Of a stretch of 43,456 nucleotides of DNA, positions 8,397-15,824 are shown piece after piece. The notes under the pieces were generated by a model, which was given only the letters and a program-made list of their open reading frames with translations, ran no database searches and was not told the origin of the DNA. Source of the stretch: Bacteroidetes bacterium HGW-Bacteroidetes-16 (GTDB lineage Bacteria; Bacteroidota; Bacteroidia; Bacteroidales; F082); the NCBI GenBank assembly GCA_002840975.1, contig PHDN01000028.1, forward strand, positions 1 through 43,456. The letters are read 5' to 3'. Made by a program: the position numbers and the translations under genes. Numbering within the stretch: position 1 is the stretch's first letter; each line of letters opens with the position of its first letter.

Positions 8397-8834
8397 CTAA
8401 TTCGTATTACCGCGATGCCTGCCTTGATTTCGTGGGCCTTTACGGTGTCTTCTGTCGTCAGTGGGTGATTGTTGATTTTTAAAAAACCTGTTTTTTGGCC
8501 ATTGCCTGATTCTTTCATTCTGATCAGCGTTTAACAATGGTTCCAACTCATCCTGTAATTCCAGAAAAAGATTATGCTGATCGCTCTTGTAATCAAAAAG
8601 CAGGTCGTGGTTTAATTCGGCGTATTTTTTTAATATGGGTTCTAACTCATTTAATTGTTCAGGCGACGGATCGATCACCCGAAGAAGATGGTGGTGAAAA
8701 CCCATGGTGGTGTAATAACTTCGCATATCTTCCACCTTTGACTTAATCATCCGGCCACTGACTAAAAAACCAATGGCAAAGCCAATGAGCAGTGTAATGA
8801 CCAGGAGGATTGTATTTCTTATTTTTTGGTTCAT
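8397..8834 (-). CDS. Membrane-anchored Spy/CpxP-like envelope protein
   Basis: A 145-residue protein with one N-terminal membrane anchor (residues about 7-26, ending in VSGR) and a periplasmic helical part. The part around residues 38-107 (RSYYTTMGFHHHLLRVIDPSPEQLNELEPILKKY and what follows) has the length and helical pattern of the Spy/CpxP/zinc-resistance group, which senses or chaperones misfolded or metal-stressed envelope proteins. Residues His47-49 form a small cluster, and the tail from about 120 is rich in Arg, His, Asn and Gly. It is the third gene of a sigma/anti-sigma unit, 5 nt downstream of the anti-sigma candidate, so it is probably part of that stress response. The family assignment is by pattern only. 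Confidence 0.65.
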   Translation of the reverse strand: MNQKIRNTILLVITLLIGFAIGFLVSGRMIKSKVEDMRSYYTTMGFHHHLLRVIDPSPEQLNELEPILKKYAELNHDLLFDYKSDQHNLFLELQDELEPLLNADQNERIRQWPKNRFFKNQQSPTDDRRHRKGPRNQGRHRGNTN

Positions 8835-8839
8835 GGCGA

Positions 8840-9223
8840 TTAGTTTAAGTAACTAAAAAGTTCTTCGTTGGGTGAATATCCGGTGAGGCCGTAAAGGGCG
8901 TCCAATCCAAGTGAACCATCAGTGAAATAAATGGTTAACAAAATAAGCAGGATGGCGGCTACACCGCTTAGCGCGATGGCCCTGAACAACTTAATAAAAT
9001 CGTCCTGTTGGTTAAAACCGTATATTTTTGAAATGATTTTGTTGCTAAAATCTGATGAAAAATCAGCCTGATAGCCTGAAAGCCTGGCTCTTATTTGTTC
9101 CAGAACTACTTTTTCATTTTGTAAACCCGGATCCTTCTGTAATGCCAGATCAAGCACCTTTTGTTCTTCCGGCGAAAGATTTTCATCATAAGACCGATGT
9201 AGTAATTCTTTAGCGTTGTCCAT
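8840..9223 (-). CDS. Putative membrane anti-sigma factor
   Basis: A 127-residue protein with a charged cytoplasmic N-terminal region (1-80; ELLHRSYDENLSPEEQKVLDLAL near the start) and a single membrane helix at about 82-101, followed by a short outer tail. This is the usual shape of a one-pass anti-sigma factor. The N-terminal part lacks the His-x3-Cys-x2-Cys zinc motif of ZAS-type anti-sigma factors. The start overlaps the end of the sigma gene by 14 nt, which implies translational coupling. Function is inferred from size, topology and coupling. Confidence 0.7.
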   Translation of the reverse strand: MDNAKELLHRSYDENLSPEEQKVLDLALQKDPGLQNEKVVLEQIRARLSGYQADFSSDFSNKIISKIYGFNQQDDFIKLFRAIALSGVAAILLILLTIYFTDGSLGLDALYGLTGYSPNEELFSYLN

Positions 9224-9779
9224 GGGTATGTGTTGTTAAATTGAACATTTCTTTTAATTTTTGTTGGGCCCTCGACAAACGCGAAAGCACTGTGCCTATG
9301 GGAATTCCAAGCATTTCGGCAGTTTCTTTGGTCGAGTAACCCTGAATCAATCGGATAACCACAACGCTTCTAAAATCGGGTTCGAGCTGTTTTAAAGCGG
9401 TTTCAATTACCTCTTTTTCATCTTTCCTGGTGCTCTGGTCATCATCGGTCACCTGCCGTGTTGTTTTATTGTCGATTTCAAGCCAGCGGTGTTTATTTCT
9501 TTTTTTCAACGCGTTTAACGATAAGTTGATCGCGACTCGTGTAAGGTAAGTTCCCAAAGCAGCTTCTCCTTTATATTGTTTCATGGCGTGATAAAACCGG
9601 ATAAATGTTTCCTGACCCACATCTTCGGCATCGGCTGTATTTCCCATCATTCCCATAACGGTTCGTGCCACCCTTTTTTGATGTTGTTGCACAATTCGCT
9701 CAAAGGCATTTTTGTTTCCTGAAAGTGCCTGTTGAACCAACAGGAGATCATCCGCGTATGTCTTTGATGAATGGGTCAA
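9210..9779 (-). CDS. ECF RNA polymerase sigma factor
   Basis: Sigma-70 family extracytoplasmic-function factor, 189 residues. Region 2 includes AEDVGQETFIRFYHAMKQY and the following DNA-melting segment (TYLTRVAINLSLNALKKR). Region 4 holds the helix-turn-helix YSTKETAEMLGIPIGTVLSRLSRA near residues 148-172. It would direct RNA polymerase to envelope-stress promoters and be held inactive by the membrane protein encoded next to it (9223-8840), with which it overlaps by 14 nt. The third gene, at 8834, is Spy/CpxP-like. A promoter box 27 nt upstream supports the start. Confidence 0.95.
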   Translation of the reverse strand: MTHSSKTYADDLLLVQQALSGNKNAFERIVQQHQKRVARTVMGMMGNTADAEDVGQETFIRFYHAMKQYKGEAALGTYLTRVAINLSLNALKKRNKHRWLEIDNKTTRQVTDDDQSTRKDEKEVIETALKQLEPDFRSVVVIRLIQGYSTKETAEMLGIPIGTVLSRLSRAQQKLKEMFNLTTHTHGQR

Positions 9780-9805
9780 CTAAAATCGTTTTGTGATTTG
9801 ACAAC

Positions 9806-9813
9806 CAAAAGTA
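9806..9813 (-). promoter_or_regulatory. -7 promoter box (TACTTTTG) for the sigma operon
   Basis: Minus-strand exact TAnnTTTG match 27 nt upstream of the ATG at 9779. This is a housekeeping-type box, so at least basal transcription need not depend on the ECF factor itself. Confidence 0.5.
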
Positions 9814-9840
9814 GTGTTTGATTCCGTAAGGGAACACTTT

Positions 9841-10034
9841 TTAAAAAAGAGATCTCATAAAATACCAATATCCCGCACAAAACAACAAGCCTTCCCCTGC
9901 GATAGAAACAATCATCAGCGAAATGGCTTCTTTGCGGTGGGATAGTATATGCGAAGTAGAAAAGCTCCAAGTATCAATGAAATTAAAATAGGATTCAATA
10001 GGATGATGGTCATCATCCCGTAACGGTGACTCAT
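9841..10034 (-). pseudogene. Possible small two-helix membrane protein with a frameshift
   Basis: From an ATG at 10034 one frame encodes MSHRYGMMTIILLNPILISL and the rest of a membrane helix, then ends at a TGA (9915-9917) shortly after YYPTAKKPFR. A second frame covers the same junction and continues with EAISLMIVSIAGEGLLFCAG and a further aromatic stretch to a TAA at 9841-9843, which is a convincing second membrane helix. One indel around 9920-9950 would join the halves into a protein of about 63 residues. I infer a decayed or mis-sequenced small membrane protein. The reading upstream of 10034 (as far as 10250) runs through palindromic repeats and is unlikely to be coding. Confidence 0.3.
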
Positions 10035-10119
10035 TTCTACCAGTGAACGGTTTTTTCGGGTGAACTTCCTTTTGTTTTTCTTCTGATTCTTTTTCTGGTT
10101 GGGAATAAATCTGATCGAC

Positions 10120-10230
10120 TTGCAGTCGGATAATTCCGGCTGCAATGGATGTACTTTTAACATGTGCATTGTAGATAAATAAAACCGAATAGAATCAATC
10201 CATTGCAGTCTGGCTTTAGCCGACTGCAAC
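10120..10230. repeat. Pair of inverted REP-like palindromes
   Basis: Copy A (10120-10151) and copy B (about 10197-10230) are in inverted orientation. They share TTGCAGTCGG and TGCAATGGAT, with diverged centres. Each is itself a hairpin: GCAGTCGG...CCGGCTGC in A, and GCAGTC(T)GGC...GCC(G)ACTGC in B. The spacer is about 45 nt. This is the layout of a REP doublet. Confidence 0.7.
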
Positions 10231-10320
10231 CCCCCTTTCTGTTTAAGCAACTGTTATATTGTAAAAAGGGAATTTCAACAATGTGAGATTAAAAATTAAA
10301 TAGTATTATATGGCGAAACT

Positions 10321-10352
10321 TTGCTATATAAAATTCAGAATAATTACCTTTG
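10321..10352 (+). promoter_or_regulatory. Promoter for the lipoprotein phosphatase operon
   Basis: TTG at 10321-10323, a 21-nt spacer and TACCTTTG at 10345-10352. It lies downstream of the ATG at 10310 and 90 nt upstream of the ATG at 10442, which makes the latter the true start. Confidence 0.6.
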
Positions 10353-10441
10353 ACACTGCAATGTGTATTGATAATACAAATTCCATTTCCACAAAGAGAC
10401 CTCCACATACAAGATTATATCAATTTAAAACCTACAGATCC

Positions 10442-11254
10442 ATGAAAAAAGCAACATTATTCTCTCTGGTCTTCATCCTCCTGATGGGATGCATTCAAAA
10501 ACCTGCAACAGTAAAAAAGAACCCCAATGAACGGCTTACCATGGCCACCATTTTTGTTGAACATGCCCCTGAATACAAGGCTTTGTGCTATCAGGCCTAC
10601 AACCTCGCCGGATTTCGGCTCAACGAAATCGTAAAAAACAACTCTGAAAACAACAAGCTGGCTGTGGTGCTCGACATTGATGAAACCGTGTTGAACAACA
10701 TCCCTTATCAGGCAAAGCAAGTACTCGATACCATTGGATACCCAACCTGTTGGAGCGAGTGGGTTAATCTGGCTGTAGCAGAACCGGTTCCCGGTGCAAA
10801 GGAGTTTTTAACGATGGCCAACAACCTGGGAGTGGCCATTTTTTATGTCTCAAACCGCAAAACAACCACACTGGGAGCCACCATTAACAATTTAAAGAAA
10901 TTCGACCTGCCCCAGGCCGATTCGTTACATGTCATGCTTAAAGTAAATGACAACGAAAAAGAAACCAGACGACAGAAGGTGCTTGCAGAGGGTTACAACA
11001 TCGTGCTGCTGTTTGGCGATAACCTATCAGACTTTTCTTCCGACTTTGAAATCAGCGACAACACCGCACGCAATACCACAGCAATAAGTCAATCGGCACA
11101 ATTTGGCCACAGGTACATTGTGCTGCCCAACCCTGGTTATGGAGCCTGGACCCAGAATTTGGGCTTATACAACCCCGGTTTAAATCAGGATTTGCTCACG
11201 CGTTCGCTCATGTCCGGGTTTGAGTGTGACGAACCGGTTAAAAGCGACAAGTGA
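10442..11254 (+). CDS. e(P4)-family acid phosphatase / 5'-nucleotidase lipoprotein
   Basis: HAD-superfamily class C acid phosphatase, an outer-membrane or periplasm-facing lipoprotein that removes phosphate from nucleoside monophosphates such as NMN. The 270-residue protein has a lipobox (FILLMGC, Cys17). HAD motif I is DIDETVLN, with nucleophile Asp78 and acid/base Asp80; motif II is YVSNRK (Ser137); motif IV is GDNLSDF (192-198). The length matches the e(P4) family (about 270). I chose ATG 10442 because it directly precedes the signal peptide and lies downstream of a promoter. Its stop overlaps the GTG start of the next gene by 4 nt (GTGA), so it heads a three-gene operon. Confidence 0.93.
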   Translation: MKKATLFSLVFILLMGCIQKPATVKKNPNERLTMATIFVEHAPEYKALCYQAYNLAGFRLNEIVKNNSENNKLAVVLDIDETVLNNIPYQAKQVLDTIGYPTCWSEWVNLAVAEPVPGAKEFLTMANNLGVAIFYVSNRKTTTLGATINNLKKFDLPQADSLHVMLKVNDNEKETRRQKVLAEGYNIVLLFGDNLSDFSSDFEISDNTARNTTAISQSAQFGHRYIVLPNPGYGAWTQNLGLYNPGLNQDLLTRSLMSGFECDEPVKSDK

Positions 11255-12237
11255 AGGAAACCATAGCTGTTACAGGCGCCACCGGCCATGTGGGGGCTAA
11301 TTTAATCAGGATGCTCGCAGGCAGAGGTTTTCATGTAAGAGCACTGGTTCGGGAACCTTCAGAAACACTAAAAGGACTTCAACCAGAGCTTATTTATGGG
11401 GATTTATCTAATCTCACTGCCCTTAAAGAATTGTGTCGTGGCTCTGATGTCGTTATTCACACGGCAGCAATCATTTCCATTGGTGATCAACTAAAAAACG
11501 CCGTTTTCGAAACCAATGTTACAGGCACCCACAACCTGATTTCGGCATGCAAACAAATGGGTGTGCGCAGGTTAATTCATTTTAGTTCGGTAGATGCCCT
11601 GGTCACTGACTGTCGTGCGGTGTTCGTGGACGAGAGCACAAAATTGGACGTTGAATCATCCCTGATTTACAAAAGAACAAAAGCATTGGGTGAGCGATTG
11701 GTGATGGAGGCTGCTTCGCCTGGTTTCGAAGTCATTGTACTTTCACCTGCCGCCATCATGGGGCCGTTTGATTTCAAACCTTCGCTCATTGGTCAAATGT
11801 TGATCCGGATGTTCAATGGACAATTGCCTGTGCTGGTGCCCGGTGGTTATAGCTGGGTGGATGTGCGCGATATTTGTGACGCCACCATACGAGCCATTCA
11901 CCAAGGCATCAGCGGCGAAAAATACCTCTTGACGGGACAATGGGCCGATCTTGTTGAAATTGCCCGGATGATCCAACCACTAACAAAAAAGAAAGTTGTC
12001 AGGAGTGTGGTTCCATTTTGGATGGCTTATTTGGGAATTCCTTTTATCAAAGCCTGGTCTGTTCTTACAGGGGGACATCTACTTTACACACACGATTCAC
12101 TCACCATACTCCAAAAGGGCTATCGGAATTTGTCTTCCACCAAAGCCATCGAAACTCTTGGCTTCACCCCGCAGCCTTTGTCGGAAACATTAACCGACAC
12201 CCTGACTTGGTTTAAACAAAACGGTCAATTATCATGA
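11251..12237 (+). CDS. NAD(P)-dependent extended SDR, 3beta-HSD-like epimerase/dehydratase family
   Basis: Extended short-chain dehydrogenase of 328 residues. The Rossmann motif GATGHVG is at residues 9-15. FSSVDAL supplies the catalytic-serine region (Ser112/Ser113), and the active-site YxxxK is Tyr140-Lys144 in LIYKRTKALGE. The overall pattern (VRALVREP, GDLSN, LSPAAIMGP) resembles the 3beta-hydroxysteroid dehydrogenase/isomerase and dihydroflavonol-reductase branch more than sugar epimerases. It starts at GTG 11251, overlapping the previous stop by 4 nt, and ends overlapping the next ATG by 4 nt, so the three genes are translationally coupled. The steroid-reductase-type partner suggests a sterol-, steroid- or polyprenoid-like substrate, but this is inference. 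Confidence 0.85.
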   Translation: MKETIAVTGATGHVGANLIRMLAGRGFHVRALVREPSETLKGLQPELIYGDLSNLTALKELCRGSDVVIHTAAIISIGDQLKNAVFETNVTGTHNLISACKQMGVRRLIHFSSVDALVTDCRAVFVDESTKLDVESSLIYKRTKALGERLVMEAASPGFEVIVLSPAAIMGPFDFKPSLIGQMLIRMFNGQLPVLVPGGYSWVDVRDICDATIRAIHQGISGEKYLLTGQWADLVEIARMIQPLTKKKVVRSVVPFWMAYLGIPFIKAWSVLTGGHLLYTHDSLTILQKGYRNLSSTKAIETLGFTPQPLSETLTDTLTWFKQNGQLS

Positions 12238-13022
12238 TGTTAACACGCGAATATTTTTTTTATTTATTGATTGCCTGGATGGCGCTGGCAGTTATTATTT
12301 TCCCTTTATTGCTGCGTGTTACGGTTCCTTATGGGCGCCACACGAAAACAACATGGGGGCCAACCATTCCGTCCAGGCTTGGGTGGTTTGTGATGGAATT
12401 GCCTGGGATAGTCGTTTTTTCGGTTCTGTTTTTTTGGGGAAATGTCGAGAAAACATGGCCTTTGCTGTTCATCTACTCAACTTTCATGTTGCATTATGTT
12501 CATCGCGTATTTATTTTTCCCCTGGCTATTAGGTCAAAAGGAAAGCGCATGCCCCTTGTCATCGTGTTGCTGGCGTTTATCTTTAACCTGATCAATGGGT
12601 ATTTCAATGGATATTGGTTTGGCTGGCTCAGCGTAATCTATGAAATTTCATGGCTGACAGATCCGCGCTTTATGGTGGGAATTATTCTGTTTTTTGCAGG
12701 AATGTATTTAAATATCTCCTCCGATTATCAACTGATTCAATTGAGGAGAGGTGGGCGAAAAGGATACTTTATTCCTCAAAAAGGGTTATTTAAATCAGTT
12801 TCGTCACCCAACCTGCTTGGTGAAATGGTGGAATGGCTGGGTTGGGCACTCATGAGTTGGTGCCTTCCGGCGGCCTCCTTTGCCTTGTGGACCATGGCCA
12901 ACCTGGTTCCGCGCGCCATCGATCACCACAGGTGGTATAAAACCAGGTTTCCGGATTATCCTGCTCACCGTACAGCTTTGATTCCGTGGAGCCTATTCAG
13001 GAAAAAACAGGGAGGTTCATGA
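12234..13022 (+). CDS. Steroid 5-alpha-reductase family membrane protein
   Basis: Polytopic membrane protein of 262 residues of the 3-oxo-5-alpha-steroid 4-dehydrogenase (SRD5A) C-terminal family, whose members reduce a C=C bond conjugated to a carbonyl using NADPH. I see about six hydrophobic segments. Family-like features include GWFVMELPG near residues 50-58, a membrane segment followed by HRVFIFPL near 96-103, GMYLNISSDYQLIQLRRGG near 161-179, FKSVSSPNLLGEMVEWLGWA near 187-206, and a C-terminal HHRWYKTRFPDYP near 237-249 (RKALIPFLF-like tail region). It overlaps the SDR gene by 4 nt (ATGA). The family also covers enoyl reductases acting on polyprenols and fatty acyl chains, so a steroid substrate is not assured. 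Confidence 0.88.
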   Translation: MMLTREYFFYLLIAWMALAVIIFPLLLRVTVPYGRHTKTTWGPTIPSRLGWFVMELPGIVVFSVLFFWGNVEKTWPLLFIYSTFMLHYVHRVFIFPLAIRSKGKRMPLVIVLLAFIFNLINGYFNGYWFGWLSVIYEISWLTDPRFMVGIILFFAGMYLNISSDYQLIQLRRGGRKGYFIPQKGLFKSVSSPNLLGEMVEWLGWALMSWCLPAASFALWTMANLVPRAIDHHRWYKTRFPDYPAHRTALIPWSLFRKKQGGS

Positions 13023-13072
13023 TGTATTTCCCTAATCTGGAATTCAAAACCGTTCAACGCTGTTTATTTCTT

Positions 13073-13080
13073 TAAATTTG
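13073..13080 (+). promoter_or_regulatory. -7 promoter box (TAAATTTG) for dxs
   Basis: Exact TAnnTTTG match. It overlaps the TTG codon at 13078, ruling that codon out as the start and favouring ATG 13102. No exact -33 TTG (a TTC sits at about the right distance). Confidence 0.5.
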
Positions 13081-13101
13081 CAAGCTAAAAATTTGGTATC
13101 A

Positions 13102-15009
13102 ATGAAACCTGAGCCGGGACCTCTGTTGGCCTCCATAAATTCACCCTACGACCTTCGTAAACTGGACAAAAGCCAGTTGAATGAGCTATGTGATGAATTG
13201 CGTAGTTTTATCCTGGATGTGGTTTCGGTTCATCCCGGTCATCTGGGGTCAAGTCTGGGAGCTGTTGAACTAACTGTGGCTTTGCATTATGTATACAATA
13301 CACCGGATGATAAGCTGATTTGGGATGTGGGCCACCAGGCCTACGGGCACAAAATACTAACCGGCAGAAGGGCGATCTTTCATACCAATCGACAATACAA
13401 GGGGATTAGTGGTTTCCCAAACCGCACGGAAAGCGAATACGACGCTTTTGGCGTCGGGCATGCTTCTACTTCCATTTCGGCCACATTGGGAATGGCCGTC
13501 GCCTCAAAACTGAAAGGCGAAAATAACAGAAAGCACATTGCCGTGATCGGCGATGGAGCCATGACCGGCGGACTGGCACTTGAAGGAATGAACAATGCCG
13601 GTGTTTCAAAAGCAGATATTCTGGTCGTTTTAAACGACAATGGAATTTCCATCGATAAAAATGTAGGTGCGCTAAAAGACTACCTCACCCTGATGGCGAC
13701 CTCAAAAACGTATAACCGCCTTAAGAATAAGGTTTGGGACCTGTTGGGTAAAGCCAGTCGTTATGGCCCCAATACACAACGTTTGGCACAACAGGTCGAA
13801 AATGCCATCAAGGGCACAATATTGCGCAAAAGCAACCTTTTCGAGTCGATGAATTTCAGGTATTTTGGTCCTGTAGATGGCCACGATGTTCAAAAGCTGG
13901 TACGAATTTTATCGGATATTCGCAACATAGGCGGGCCAAAAATACTTCACATCATCACCACCAAAGGCAAAGGTTTTAAACGTGCCGAGGAAGAACAGAC
14001 CATCTTCCATGCGCCCGGTTTATTCAACCGTGAAACCGGGGCTTTGATGCATGGCGGTCCCGATGGTCCTTTTTCCACCTACCAGGAAGTTTTTGGAAGA
14101 ACCCTCGTTGAACTGGCCCGGCAAGATAAAAAGGTAGTAGCGATAACACCCGCCATGCCTACGGGATCGGCACTTCATTATATGATGGAAATTTTCCCCG
14201 AACGGGTTTTTGATGTGGGCATTGCTGAAGAACATGCCGTTACTTTTGCTGCAGGCCTGGCCACCGCCGGCTTTGTTCCATTTTGCACCATTTATTCTAC
14301 ATTTCTGCAACGTGCCTACGATCAAATCATTCATGATGTTGCTTTGCAAAACCTCCCGGTAGTTTTCTGCATCGACAGAGCCGGGTTGGTGGGCGAAGAT
14401 GGGGCAACCCATCATGGGACTTTCGACCTGGCTTATCTGAGCGGACTGCACAATATGGTGGTGTCGGCACCCATGGATGAAGTGGCGTTGCGTAACCTGA
14501 TGTATACCGCGGCCAATTACGGCAAAGGACCCATGTCAATACGTTATCCACGAAAAAAAGGAGTGACCAAACATTGGGAAATGCCTTTTGAACAAATTGA
14601 ATTGGGGAAAGGCCGGATTTTACGCACAGGAAGCCGGGTGGTCGTTTTGTCGATTGGCGAGGTTGGAAACAGCGTGAAACGGGTGTGTGATGATCTTGCT
14701 TTGGAAGGCATGGAGGTTGGGCACGCAGACATGCAATTTCTCCAACCTATTGACGAAAAACTGTTGCATGAGGTGTTTAAACAGTACCAGCAAATTATCA
14801 CCATCGAAGACGGTTCAGTTAAAGGTGGTCTGGGAGATGCGGTGCTTCGGTTTAAAAATAAACACGGATACCCCGGAAGGGTTACCCTCATGGGAATTCC
14901 GGAAAAATTTATCGAACATGGTTCCCAAAGCGATTTGTATGATGAATGTGGATTTTCTGACAAGCACATAAAAGCGGCCATTCAAAAGCTTTATAGTAAA
15001 CATCTTTAA
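13102..15009 (+). CDS. dxs: 1-deoxy-D-xylulose-5-phosphate synthase
   Basis: Thiamine-diphosphate enzyme condensing pyruvate with glyceraldehyde 3-phosphate, the first step of the MEP isoprenoid pathway; cytosolic. The 635-residue protein has GHLGSSLGAVELTVALHYVY and WDVGHQAYGHKILTGRR near the N-terminus, the ThDP/Mg motif GDGAMTGG (about residues 150-157) with NDNGISID, and the catalytic glutamate in GIAEEHAV (about 374). The C-terminal transketolase domain includes RAGLVGEDGATHHG. The start is ATG 13102 because the upstream TTG lies in the -7 box. A gap of about 80 nt with its own promoter box separates it from the 5-alpha-reductase-like gene, so a functional link between the two is only a possibility. 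Confidence 0.98.
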   Translation: MKPEPGPLLASINSPYDLRKLDKSQLNELCDELRSFILDVVSVHPGHLGSSLGAVELTVALHYVYNTPDDKLIWDVGHQAYGHKILTGRRAIFHTNRQYKGISGFPNRTESEYDAFGVGHASTSISATLGMAVASKLKGENNRKHIAVIGDGAMTGGLALEGMNNAGVSKADILVVLNDNGISIDKNVGALKDYLTLMATSKTYNRLKNKVWDLLGKASRYGPNTQRLAQQVENAIKGTILRKSNLFESMNFRYFGPVDGHDVQKLVRILSDIRNIGGPKILHIITTKGKGFKRAEEEQTIFHAPGLFNRETGALMHGGPDGPFSTYQEVFGRTLVELARQDKKVVAITPAMPTGSALHYMMEIFPERVFDVGIAEEHAVTFAAGLATAGFVPFCTIYSTFLQRAYDQIIHDVALQNLPVVFCIDRAGLVGEDGATHHGTFDLAYLSGLHNMVVSAPMDEVALRNLMYTAANYGKGPMSIRYPRKKGVTKHWEMPFEQIELGKGRILRTGSRVVVLSIGEVGNSVKRVCDDLALEGMEVGHADMQFLQPIDEKLLHEVFKQYQQIITIEDGSVKGGLGDAVLRFKNKHGYPGRVTLMGIPEKFIEHGSQSDLYDECGFSDKHIKAAIQKLYSKHL

Positions 15010-15047
15010 TCGGGAGGCTTTTACTATTTCATATCATCGCATGGGTC

Positions 15048-15078
15048 TTGCTAAAATAGTATTGCAAAAATAGCTTTG
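15048..15078 (+). promoter_or_regulatory. Promoter candidate for ruvA
   Basis: TTG at 15048-15050, a 20-nt spacer and TAGCTTTG at 15071-15078, giving a leader of about 115 nt. A second exact -7 box, TATTTTTG, is at 15107-15114 without a -33 partner. Either could serve ruvA-sprA. Confidence 0.5.
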
Positions 15079-15198
15079 CGAATGCCACATACTAACCTAA
15101 ATATTGTATTTTTGCCTGTTTGGGAGTTGTAAACCAGGTTGAAAGGCTGACATTTCAATCCAAATTCCTATAAAAATCGATAATAAAGCTTAAGCGCT

Positions 15199-15780
15199 AT
15201 GTATGATTATCTGAAAGGCCGGCTGGTTGAAAAAAATCCCACTTTTGTAGTGATTGATGTAAATGGCGTTGGTTACATGGTCAATATATCGCTCACTACC
15301 TTCTCAACCATTAAAGACCTGGAGAACATTCAGCTTTTTACCCGTTTGCTGGTTCGGGAGGATGCGCACCTGTTATTTGGTTTCGCCGACAAGAGAGAAA
15401 GAACCATGTTTGATCACCTGTTGAAAGTTTCAGGCGTCGGGGCCAATACAGCACGACTCATTCTTTCATCCCTATCGACGGATGAAGTTTTTACTGCCAT
15501 TGCCAGGGAAGATGCGAAATTGCTCCAATCGGTTAAAGGTGTCGGAGGCAAGACGGCCCAACGGATTATTCTCGATTTAAAAGATAAACTTCCAAAATCG
15601 GGCATTACTGTCGAAAAAACGAACAGATTCCACAATACGATTAGGGAAGAAGCGTTATCAGGAATGTTGATATTGGGATTTAATAAGGTACAAGCCGAGA
15701 AGGTAATTGACAAAATATTGGATAAAGGTTTGGTTGTTGATGTGGAAGGGTTGATAAAAGAGGCCTTGAAAGCATTATAG
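15199..15780 (+). CDS. ruvA: Holliday junction branch migration protein RuvA
   Basis: RuvA tetramers bind four-way DNA junctions and load the RuvB motor during recombinational repair. The 193-residue protein (E. coli RuvA is 203) has the N-terminal OB fold starting MYDYLKGRLVEKNPTFVVID, the central helix-hairpin-helix pair (FDHLLKVSGVGANTARLILS and LLQSVKGVGGKTAQRIILDL), and the C-terminal three-helix domain III (EEALSGMLILGFNKVQAEK) that contacts RuvB. The next gene, sprA, begins 44 nt after the stop with no terminator between them, so co-transcription is likely. Confidence 0.98.
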   Translation: MYDYLKGRLVEKNPTFVVIDVNGVGYMVNISLTTFSTIKDLENIQLFTRLLVREDAHLLFGFADKRERTMFDHLLKVSGVGANTARLILSSLSTDEVFTAIAREDAKLLQSVKGVGGKTAQRIILDLKDKLPKSGITVEKTNRFHNTIREEALSGMLILGFNKVQAEKVIDKILDKGLVVDVEGLIKEALKAL

Positions 15781-15824
15781 TAAACTGCCATGCAACTGAT
15801 AGGTGAGATTTTAATAGAAGAGCA

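Noticed and set aside
9776-9970. 64-codon ORF overlapping the start of the sigma gene
   Set aside because: It covers the sigma promoter and has no protein-like pattern. The membrane-helix signal in this stretch is in a different frame.
10035-10250. N-terminal half of a 111-codon minus-strand ORF
   Set aside because: It translates the REP-like palindromes and a lysine/asparagine-rich spacer. Only the part from 10034 onward looks like protein.
10310-10441. 44 extra residues in front of the e(P4)-type phosphatase
   Set aside because: They would put a long non-signal stretch before a clear lipoprotein signal, and a promoter lies inside them.
13078-13101. TTG start for dxs
   Set aside because: It overlaps the TAAATTTG -7 box, so it would not be in the transcript.
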